A stretch of 64,000 bases of DNA from Odontocerum albicorne (lineage: Eukaryota > Arthropoda > Insecta > Trichoptera > Odontoceridae): assembly GCA_949825065.1 (NCBI GenBank), contig OX463859.1, positions 18,433,220-18,497,219 on the forward strand, read 5' to 3'. Below the pieces are notes generated by a model that saw only the letters and a program-made list of their open reading frames with translations, searched no databases and was not told where the DNA came from. The translations under genes and the position numbers were made by a program. Below are positions 33,221 through 45,200 of this stretch, one piece after another. Position 1 is the stretch's first letter. Each line of letters starts with the position of its first letter.

Positions 33221-36200
33221 CTGTAAAAGTAAAAATATATAGCAATTAATAGTTTTGTATTGACGACCTCCATGGCTTAGTTGGTAAGACACTTGACTTC
33301 CACTTAGGGGTTTCGGTTTAATTCTCAATTGTACCCAATAAAAAACAGAGGGTCTTAGTCTGGTAAAAGAGTTAGTTTGGTAACAATATTCGAGTGCGAG
33401 TGTTGTCTCTTCACGTACAGTAGTGTTATCGACATGTGCAATAATGAACCACGAGTTCCATGCCTACTCTAGTGGTTCTAAGCCAGTAGGCGCGATTACA
33501 GAGGCTGAAAACAATTTTGACTTCCGGCACGTTTTTCTATATATCGAAATTACCAATTAGCATATGTTAAAGCAGGGACGCTCAGACTTTAACCATCGGC
33601 GATCTACCATAAAAGCAGTAGGCGGCAAGCAATTGACTAGGTAAAAATAAAATACAAAGTTTATAAATGGTAAGTATTTATTAATTGCAAAGATGATTAC
33701 ATATAAATGAGTATTATCATTGAAATAATACGTGTTCTGTAACTAACATTCTTTTGATGTCGATGCATGGCACTGTATGTCCTCTGCATACTTTTCATAG
33801 GATGGCACGTAATTTCTAAGTGCCAAACGCAAGCATGAATTAAGATGTTCGTCACTGAGCCGATTACGATATTTAGATTTAATTATTTTCATTTTGGAAA
33901 ACGCAGACTCGCAGAAATAAGTTGACCCAAACAATGCTGTTAACTGACAGGCTATTTGTTTCAAACAGGGATATTTTTCTTCAGATAAACAAGCCCAAAA
34001 TTTGTTATCTGTTGCTCTGGCTTTGAGATGTATCATATATCTGACATCATTTTCGATAGAAAATAAGTCCAAATTGAACGTGTTTGATATTCCAGAAGCA
34101 ATTTTTTCAACATCCACATAAGAAAATGGATAGCACATGAAAGTTAGAATGTCAGTTAAATTGTTTAAATTGAAAAAACGCCTTTCAAACTCATACAGTA
34201 TATTTTTTATTTCACTTTTGACGTCCTTGATGTTTGTGTCTCGGAAGGTTGAGACGCGTTTGGTAACTGGACGAGATAGAGATAGAGCTATCTCAACCCA
34301 AGTAACATCTATTCATTGTTAAATCATCATCTATCAGATAGATGATAATTTAATGTTCGTTACTATATTAACAAATATTAGGTTAAAATAATTGTTAAAA
34401 AATATTAGTGTACTTTTTATAAATTAAATGTCAGAAATTCGAAAAATATAATATGTAATTGATCGACTTGAAAACCTCCCGCGATCGACCGTTTGAGCAC
34501 CCCTGTGTTAAAGGGTACCATAGGGGTAATTTTTATTTTATTTCATTGTATACAGTAAATCTGAAGGGTTTATTGCAATTTATTTGTTTTCATCCACAAT
34601 ACAGGCTAGCCCAATTACTTTGGAATTTTAAACTACTATACTCAAGAAAATGTAGCATGGTCCCTGTGACATTTGAAATGTCATGTCTCAAAGGGGTGGG
34701 GTAAAATCGTTTTTTTTTTTAAATCTTAAAATTGTTTTTCTCTAAACTGACATTTTAATTCCTAATTTTCATTATACTGACATTCTAATGTATGATTTGT
34801 ATCTATCTTTAAATATGCCAAGATCCACTATGAATTAATACTAATTAAGAACATTTAATTCTGTGTATAAAAAAAATCGAAAATCCAATTATCGTATACC
34901 CCATCCCTAGCCAATGCAGACTAACATAGTGACTTTTGACGAACGTCGCCAAATATTATGTGATTTTAACAAACTGACATATTTTTGTTAATTTGTAACA
35001 AGATGTAATAATTTGTCATTATTGTTAGTTTTATGTAATGTATTTACCTAAATAACTTGCTATTTATTAGAATGGAGCCTTATATTAAAGTTGATAAAAT
35101 AATTAAAATTACTGAACTTCGTTACAAGGTTGTATTGGGGCAAATTTGTGAAATGTCACAGGGACCATGCTAAATTTTCTTTAGTATAAAAATAGTTACT
35201 TAAAAAAATAAGATATTCGAAAGTCACTTAAATAAATTGAAGAGTTCTTTCTTATGTCCCCAGTCTAAGAAGAAAATTTTCTTTTATTTTTGACAGTGAG
35301 ATGTGAACTATGTCAATATCCGAGAAGCAGTGTCGTTTAAAAGAGTTAAAGCCCTTCCAACAGGCATAGTGTCGACTCGTTGCCTATTGATTGAGAAAAA
35401 ATCTTATTGACGCAGTCTATTGTTAGGAATATTAAATGCTAATCTTTTTAGTAATACTGCATAGCTCACAACTTCTTCGACGAGTCTGACAATGTATACC
35501 AGGAACCAAAGATTTCTTCGTCAGCTTACGAAATTATATCCAAGCATGCCCAGCAGAAATTAAGTTGGATAAAGTCATGAACAGACACCAAACTCACTCA
35601 TATAAAGATATCATAGATATTCATTTTTGTACCTTGCGATGAGTGAGTTTTATGCCCCCAGTTGGCTCCAAATGCAATCATTGCTTTCCACTACGAGCTA
35701 ATGAATTAAAGAGCATTTTGAGTACCATTTGGCTTTCAAATGACTCATCACAAATCCTCGAGTTTTGTAAGCAGAATCGCACATACAAGATATCCACATC
35801 TTAATATTGTCTGTGTGGAATGGCAATCTCTTCCCAACTAACCAGAAATATATTTTAGATGTGTGAAGCGAAAATCATACTGGAATCCGTTTTAATAATC
35901 TGGGTACTGACGGGAATTGAACCTCACAATCACCAGGTTGGAAGACATGTGTCTTATTGACTAGGCCACGGAATTATTATACGATTGTTGGAAAAAATTG
36001 TAAGTTAGGATCAGACTGGATGGATATACACATAGTGTACACAATGAAATTTCATTGCACTAGCCATCCTAGAAGTAGGTACACAATGGAAGTGTAATAC
36101 AATACAATGCATGGAGCGTAATAAAATAATAGGTAAACTCACTGTTAGCTTGAAACTCCATCAATGCAACATGCTCCATCTGGACAGTGAGGAACATGGA

Positions 36201-39200
36201 CGTATCTTCGAGGGGTAAGAAGAGTTTCACGGCCTGCTCGTAGTTGATCTTACTTAGGGTGGCCATGGCTTTCCTCTTCGCCAAGTCTAACTTGTCGTAC
36301 TTGGGGTCCCTATAATTCATTAATTCATTTTTATGGTACTATCAGCGCCGTGCCCCAATGGTTATCACAATCGTTTAGCATCAAGTTCATTATCATATGT
36401 GTAAGCAATACAACCACATAGAGAAAGGCAACAACAAACTTAACTTAACAAACTTAACTGAACTCTTATTTTTATTAATATGGGTAGCATTGGGAATCTA
36501 ATTCCCCCAGCATAATTTATCATGAAAGTGGTCAATACATAAATTATATAATTTTATTTTACTCAATGCAACGATATTGACGACCTCCGTGATCTATTTG
36601 GTACCAATTTTTGGTTGATTTATTGCCAAGTGGCAATCTTTTTTAATCAACCAGAAAGATATTAAACAGGATTTAAATGAAAACCAGATTGGAGTCGTTT
36701 TTAATCAAATTGGGTGTCAACTGGAATTGAATCCATAACCCCTGGGTCTGAAGACTAGCATCTTACCAACTAGATCATGGTTTCGATCTGGTTTTTACTT
36801 AAACACCTTTCTGGTTGATTGGAAGAGATTGCCACATGGCATTAAATCTGCCAGGTTGTCTATACAACTAAATTGTAATACAACACAATTATGATAATAT
36901 AACTCCATAGTTATTGATCCTTGAGAGATCAGAAACACTGATATAAGTTTATTTAAAGCTTTAGAATGACTTTTGACTTATTCAGACTTAGGGCCTTGTC
37001 AAGTATACAAAATATAGGGAAGAATTTTCGGTATAATTTTATCATTTCCCTCGAAGGAGTTTAGCAATACATGAAAAACGTCAATCTGAGTCGAAACGTC
37101 AATTGATTGCTCTACCTACGGGCATTTCCAAAGGCAATTTGGTTCTGCATAGAGGTTGATAAAACAATCTGTGAATGGGAAACATTTTACATGTGTAAAT
37201 TCATATTTTTACATCCAATTTAACATACTCGTAGGTTCTTCCAGTAGTTCCAAAAAAGAAAGAAAAAATATAAATAAAAAAAAAACAACTTGGTCCCACA
37301 ATAAATCTAGACTTATTTAGCACTAATTACTAGTGATAAGGTTGCACAGGTTAGCATGGATAATCCATGTAAGCAGATCTCAGTTGACACGGTAAAAGGC
37401 CACTTGACATACCGAGATGGAGGATTTTAGATAATGTTTAACAGAATATAGGGGGCTAAGAGCGGAGAGAGACTGGGAGGAGACGGTGAGTAATCAATCG
37501 TCTTGGAAAAAATTATCGAGGAGGCTAAAGCTCTAAATGAGTTCAATGGATATCTGACATATGTAAGTTATATATAACTTTCATAAGATTGTTAGGTAGT
37601 TATTAAGCGAGATTGTTAGATAGTTATTAAGCCACCTAAGAGTACCATAAGAAATTTAAATGAAAAAGGGCCAACAATTAAAACCAGTCCTTTGCATACT
37701 GAGAATCGAATCAGGGATATTAACCGTAGAGTGCGGCGGAGCGATATTGCACTGCATTCGTTAGTCACGAAAAGTGCGACGCGACGCTACAGCGCCGCAT
37801 TCTTTAGTGTGCGTTTGTCGCTCCTCGGGAGAGCACGTGTTCCATTTAAGCAAGGTTTAGTGCGGTTGGTGTGTCTTGATAACAATATTTATTGTTTATC
37901 CTGTTAAAATAAATACACCCCAAGTTTAATCATGTTGGATCCCATTTCTATTGCGGTAGATGTATCAAATAATAGTGACATTATGGACCATCTGATATAT
38001 GAAGATAGTGACGACGGAATTGATGTTATTGCGCATCAGAATAAAAGATTAAGAATAGAAAGTGAACATAATAATTCTTCTTCTACTTCTTCACAAACAG
38101 ATGACTGCACCAACGAAATTTGTGAAGCAACTAAGCGACACCATTGAATAGTGTATCCAGGTTTATTTTCTTTTGGGTGTAATATTATATTATATATCTT
38201 ACCGGTACTGATTATGAAAGAGAGATGCCAGCCTGTGATGCAACACAGCAGCCCGGAACTGGTAGAGGCACTGCCGAGGACCAGGCATCAGGGGACAGTT
38301 CTTCAGGGCTACCCGCAGGGCTTCAGCTGCTTCGCTGGCTGCCTGGAATTCAACACAAAATATACAAGTCAAAAATATGTACAGTGCTTTATGTTCTTAA
38401 GGAATATTGCCTGAAATCTGTTCATGAAACAAATTTAAACAGTGGCCCAGCAAAGGCTTAAACCTTTTTACGGCGAAAGCTCGAGTATCTTTGGTGTGTC
38501 ACACAGGCGGCGGTGTTTTACGTCTATAAATTTATATTGTATCTACATACAAATATGACTCACCGCCTGGCAGCCATTATCCCGAAGTTTAGTGCTGTGG
38601 AACTGTGCGCCGATGCATTTTTTAGCTGACACTATACACACGTAATATTAGAAAATATTCTTATAACACTATTATACAAATAACATATAATTCTGGTACA
38701 TTTGTATCTACCCAGCGTTGAATTCGTGATTTAGCGGAATATTTCTTACTCAATTTTTTAAAATTATGAAATTGGTTAGTCTGTTGTACCACATTTTCAA
38801 TTATATTTTTATTTAAAAAATATTCGAAAATATCGAGTTCGGATGATTCTGGTGTAAGTTGGCACGAGGGCAAGATGCCAGATGAAAATTCATCAAACTC
38901 GTGGATAATTGGCGCAAACGGACGTCGGCTCCATGAAGAAAATACATTTTCTAATAGTTCGTTTGGTTCCACATTGCCGCTGGTTGTTGCTCCAATATCT
39001 GGAATAATTGTATCATCCATTCTCTGCTCTTCTTCAAATGGATCAACATCATCTGCAACATCGTCTTCATCGGTTAATTCAAAATCTGAATCAAGTTCTA
39101 CTACCGTGATATCTTCAATTTCCTCTCCAGTCAAGTTCCTTTTAGCCATATTGATAATATAAGCGGTGTTGATTTTTTTACTTATTTTAAAAATTTAATG

Positions 39201-42200
39201 AATTGTTACAATGGCGTATAACACACGTAACATAAAAAATAACGACGATTTGAAAAGTTGTAAAAGTAAGTGAATGTTAAAATCTCTTAAAAAACAGTTT
39301 GTGTAATGGTATCCAAATCAAAGCTATAAATAAAGTGCGACAATATAAGAAGCAATAATCGAAGAAAACAATAATCCATAAACAATGAAAAAGGCAATTA
39401 ATTCAATACGCAATACGCGTACACAAACATAAAGATATCGACGCACAATACCTCACAATGATCGGGAGAAATCGTCATTAGAAACATGACCTTCGGCACA
39501 CCCGAACAAGTAGCGCCAAAATTTAAACTGCTTTAAATATCGACGGCCTGGAATCTGTCTGTTTAAATCCTTCTTATGGATCAAGAACTTGAAGTTTTGA
39601 TGATTTTAAAAGAGATGTCACTAGAGGACACGTTTTGTCTTATATTCAGGTTAAAAATTTTAAAGAAGATTTCATCTTGACTGACTTATCGACACGCAAA
39701 CTTAGCGGCCATTTAAGTGGCCGCTCGCCAGTATGACACGTCTTATGTATGGGCCATTTAAGTGGTCCCCCGCCGTGAAAGAGTTAATAGAAATAAATTA
39801 ATGCCAACAAGTACTTACATCAGTAGTGTCAGGTGGTGAGTCTTGCAACAGACAGGCCTGCGTGAAGAGCGCGGTGCTGAGCTCCCACCTGACCAGGTCC
39901 CTGACTCCCTCACAGCCCTGTCCCAGCAGAAGTTTCAGAGCCTGTGCGTAGTGGTTCACTGCTTGTGAATAAAGTCGCCGCTGTTCTGTACTGTAAAAAA
40001 TAAATAGAATATAATTCGGAAGATCATTTTTATACTCAATAATAAAATAGGAAAAATAATTTATTCCCGACGGGTTCATGCTGTTTGATATTTATTAGTG
40101 GTTTTAAAAATAAAAAAAGTTACGAAGTCCAGAGTAGGTTGAGTATATTTGATCGATTGATACTCTCAGAACCTCAAATTTGATCTGTCAAGATTCTGTG
40201 TTTGCAGAAGTGCGACAGTACCCATTGGATAGATTAACTATCTTGTTGATATTGAATATACTAGAAAAATGGTATGCATATTGAATTATATTTTTTTAAC
40301 AATTTGTATATAGTGCTATTAAGTGAGACATCTACTCCAAGAGTTTTTAACTCCTTTTAGAATCATGATAGTGTGAAAATTTCTTCACTGTCTTATTTTA
40401 AGCTATTGTAGTCTGATACAGTATTTGGATATATGATCATATTTCTAGTATTTGTCATACCTGTGATTGATCTGATTGCAGTGGGCTTTGAACCTCATGA
40501 ACCGGCCCGTGTTGCAGTGCAACAGTGCCAGGTTAGGCAGGTCTTTCACCTGCTGGAAGATGCGCGCCGACTCTAAAAGGCAGGCCAGGGACTTCTTGGC
40601 ATACACCTCATACAACGGGTCTTTCGCTTTACCATTATTCTCTTGGCTTCCTTCAGCCTCGTTGCAGAATAGTGTGTACTGTTCTGAAATAATAAAAAAA
40701 AGAGAAGTGTTTACAGTACCGTGTAGTGAATAACTGCAGCTTACTACAAAGGCATTTTCATTACTGAGGATCATGATCTATGGGATGTTGGCAGTACATG
40801 TTACAATGACACGTCTTCACTCCTCTTGGTCACTTGCTATATGCATGGGAGTGTACAGACTTCCCCCAGTCAATCCTTCATCTAATCACTATCTTACTCT
40901 GCCTGTTCTTCCTGGCACATCCTATGAGCATCAATTTCTCCAGCTCATGTCTGGAAATGTGCTCGAAAAACTGCAAATATGCTGGAATCATATTAATGAC
41001 AGTCATATCGTTACATTTAACTTCTGGAGAATGGAGTATATAACTGAAAATATTTGGAGAAGGTCTCCTCAAAGTGCTTTTGATTTGGGTCACCCTGTTC
41101 CTGCGTTTATTAAAATTGAAGTATTTTTTGTTAAATTTATTAAAAATCATAATATACCTTGAGCATGGTACATGTATTTGACACCAAGTTCATTCTTAAC
41201 GGATGCAATCCTCCTCAGTAGCTCTTCTTTTTGATCTTCTGGAGTCAGCTTCATGGCCTCATTGTAGAATTGACAGCTGGATATCATTGCCTGTTCAATG
41301 TCTGTTGGGGACTTCAGATCTAAACAGATCAAATTTAGTTTATTAACACGAGTTATTTTAATAATATTAAAATCAGATTAATTCCATACTAATAAACTAA
41401 TATGTTTAGTCAGATTATATATTTAAGCAATATTTTTTTATCACAAGTGTCAAATTATTAATTATTTGATAAAAAAAAAGATTTGTCTGGTTTTCACTTA
41501 AAGCCTCTGTAAAAAGAATCTGGTTGGTTGGAAGAGATTGACATGTGGCAATAAGTCTGCCAGGTTGTACTGTATACAACAAAAGAGTACAATATAATGT
41601 GTTTACCGACTGGAGCATTCCAAAAGAAGCAAAGCTGGCTGCTCAAATTGTCGGTTCCAGCATTAGAATATACAACTCAAAGTTGCACATGGTAAAAAAA
41701 GTGATGAAATCAAGATAAATGTAGTAGAAATGAGTGTTGAGTGGAATAAACGGGTGAAAAAACAACATATGACAGAAAGGAATGAAGACATTAGGAAAGT
41801 ATAAATACCTATGATTTTTTTTATAAATTAGGTATAGTAAAAGGTTAATACAATATTTAATGATAATTAGGAATAATTATAAAAATATACTATAATGTGA
41901 AGTTATGTGAATGTGGTCTCTTTCTCTCAAAATATCTTATCGTACTGTATTTCTTCATTTTATGATGATGTGATAGATGAAGTGAGATGAATGACATATT
42001 GTTAGGCTACCTTTGATGAGATATTTTTTCCATAAAAGGAAAAATAAAAAACTTATTTTATATTTTTGTGTTCACCACAGGTTTATTTTAGGTTCACAAG
42101 TTTCGAAGACCACCGTCTTCTTCGTCAGGTGAAGATAAACTAAGTTGTTAAAATATATTCTGTACAAGTGTAAATAATATAATATAAGAGAGATGAGGTA

Positions 42201-45200
42201 GGGGGAGTGAAGTGGGGAGAGATGTGATACAATGGTGAATGGGGCGGGGAAAAAAATGTGAAAGTGAATGTGAATATTTAAGACAGGGGGGGATTTTAAA
42301 TTGGAAACATATTAAGCAGAGGGCTATTATGAAATTCGAAAATTCTCGAGATTAAAAATCCATAAAATTAAGTTTAAATATCATTAATAACCAAACCAAT
42401 TTTCATAATAGCCCTCTGCTTAACACATTGTAATCGGGTACTTTTCGCGACAAGTGATGACGCAATGCGGGTACTTTTAGACTTTTTTGCGCCAAAATTA
42501 GACTTTCGTAAAAAAACCATATCTCTCAAACTAATTAGTATTTTTTCGAAAAACTTTTTGTATCTTACTAAGAATAGAACTATCTATATCTTTATTATGC
42601 AAAATATGGGTTGCTCTATTTTTTACTCACACAAAATTACTACATTCTAGGTAAACATAGAAAAAAATACTCTTTCACCATCAAAATTATTTTATTCACA
42701 TAAAATTACAATATAATTACGAAATTTTCAATAGATCTTATAAGAATCTTATAAATTCGTCTTCGGGAAAAAGTTGATGGCAGAGGAATAATATCTTCTT
42801 CACTATCATCGTCATCCTCGGAATCGGAAAAATCTTCTATGTCGCTTTGGCAGGAATAATTAGATAAATTGTCAGCAAACAATTCATCATCACTCTCGTT
42901 TGCATTCTGATTCATGTTCAGGGACAATAAAATTAACTTTCAAAAATAGTTTATCACAAAAAAAAACAGTGGCAGTAAAAAGTGGCGAAGTAAAAAAAGT
43001 TTTTGAACAAATACACCACGATAGTTAGGTATTTTCTACGAAAATTCGATAATTCAAAACAAAATAAAATACTTCGTAAAAGCAGAATGAACTCAGAAAC
43101 ACGATACTAAGACTTCCGAACGAAAGCAGTACACTGGAGTCACTAGATAAACGATCAACAATGCTAAAACAAGATCCCGATTTGTTATCATTGAAACATA
43201 TTTTTTTGTAAACATAACCGCTTTTATTTTTATTTTGCCTTTTGTGTTGTTATCACCCAACCTCATTGTATCAACAGGTAGATGCGTTAGGTACCCCTTA
43301 CAATAGATAACGCGCAGTTCCCACCCCATTTGGCGACCGTGTTTACAAGTTTCCCGCATACCACCGCTTGGCAAACCAAAACGAGTAAACTCGTCTCCCG
43401 CTCTCTACTATAAAACGGGATAGAACGAGTTTTATCGTTTCCCGCAAACAATGTGTTAATATGTTTCCAATTTAAAATCCCCCCTGTCTTAAAGATTCAC
43501 ATTCACTTTTACTTTTTTTTTTCCCCGCCCCATTCACCATTGTATCCCCACTTCACTCCCCTTACCTCATCTCTCTTATATTTACACTTGTACAGTATAT
43601 ATTTTAACAACTTAGTTTATCTTCACCTGACGAAGAAGACGGTGGTCTTCGAAACTAGTTGTGAACCTAAAATAAAAACTTGTGGTGAACACAAAAATAT
43701 AAAATAAGTTTTTTATTTTACTTATTTTTCCTATTATGTAAAAAATGGCACCACAAAGTGAAACTATAGTCTTTTCGAAGATTCAAGAAAAGACATTTTT
43801 TCATTCAATATTTTCAAACTGCGGTTGACTTCAATAATTTTATTCAATATGTAGCATAGACAAATAATTTAAAACAGTAAAAAAATTCCTATGATTAAAA
43901 TAACTAATCCACTTACTTGAAAATGCATCGGTCTTATTATTATCATTTTCTTTGTACATTTTCAAGTCACTTTCTACAGCATTCATTATCCTCTGCTCAA
44001 TATTCGACAGAGAATTGATTTGTTTCAAAAACGAGCTTTCGTATTTTTCCCAATGCTTTGAAAACTGAAACAGATTATCTCCAGCTCTTCCTAATAAACA
44101 TGTGTCTTCGACAGCATGTGAATTGTTCAAAATCTTACAAATATTTTGACATTTCTGCGCTAAAACAATGTATTTAAAAGAAAGACCATACAGTCCGTCT
44201 TTATAGTGTTGTTCAGCCAAAGTAGCGAATGAAAGACAAGTTTTTTCATAAAGTAGAACCTTTAAATGAATATTCCAGGAAGGATCATCGTTACTACTAG
44301 GTTCTTGCCACGTTGGGAGAGATTTGCCTTTCCTAAGTAAAACACCGCCCTCTTGTTTTTGTATAAGATTATCCATCTCCTGTTTTGAAACCATGTCTTT
44401 GGAAGCAGTTTCAGCATCTGTCGAATGCCGCTTCTTCCTTCTTCGTCTTCCTGACTTTTCTTGTTTTACCAGGTCAGCTTTGTAAGTATCGCCCGCTTGG
44501 CTATTTGATACTTCTTTGGGATATCCTAATACTATGGGTATATCAGACCGAGCCATTTTGCAAATGTCTTCTTTAGGATGTAATGGTTCATAGTTCATTG
44601 GTATTGGTTCGAAGGGTCTCGCCATTTTTGGTTCATCTTCTTTCTTCGTATTCTCAGCACCTTCATCTATGTCTTCCTGAAATTAAAACTTTTGATGAGA
44701 TTTGATTCAATGGTGTTTTAATGAATTCTTTTACTTTTAAGCAAATATATTTTCTATTTTTACCTCATATTTCTACATTACCTCATATTTCTATAACACA
44801 ATTCATCATTTTTCATAAATTTCTGTGTTACAAAATTCAAGTGACTTATCATACAATGTAGTTAATTTTCATTATTCTACGATGTCATCATCATGCAACA
44901 GTTCACATACATTAATTTATTCTTGTTTAATACGTTTATTTTAATTTGAAATTAATTGGAATGAATTTAAAGCAGTTTTTAATGAAGTCACAATTGTAAT
45001 TCTTATTTTTGAGGTACTTTTATTCTGTTTTGTATATGTTTTTTGTTCTGTTTTGATTGTATGTACAAGTTCTGATGTTTTTTATTTTTATGTGATGTGT
45101 TTTGGGAAATTTCCCTATCGTAACACTGGTGTATAGTGTAGGATGGATGTCGGATTTGGCAAGTCTCTTGTGGACAATAAACCAGAACAGCTCTTCACCG

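Larger units (their letters stand above)
42018..43741. repeat. long palindrome (two arms of about 290 bp) invaded at its centre
   Basis: The left arm 42018-42315 is the reverse complement of the right arm 43456-43741 at roughly 90 percent. Shared blocks, read outward from the centre: TTAATATGTTTCCAATTTAA, AATCCCCCCTGTCTTAAA, TTCCCCGCCCCATTCACCAT, ACCTGACGAAGAAGACGGTG, GTCTTCGAAACT and GTGGTGAACACAAAAATAT. The GAAGAAGACGGT...TCTTCGAAAC block resembles ends of Penelope-like elements, so the arms may be inverted Penelope-type LTRs (inference). Two TTAA-flanked elements separate the arms. Confidence 0.8.

Noticed and set aside
40773..41162. 129-codon + strand ORF in EDRF1 intron 7
   Set aside because: Antisense to a stretch with a weak LINE-like look ([14 protein letters not shown]); no motif in the ORF itself, and it is bounded by real EDRF1 exons on the other strand.
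43453..43707. 84-codon + strand ORF ([13 protein letters not shown]...)
   Set aside because: Lies within the right arm of the palindrome; the mirrored arm has no matching conserved frame.
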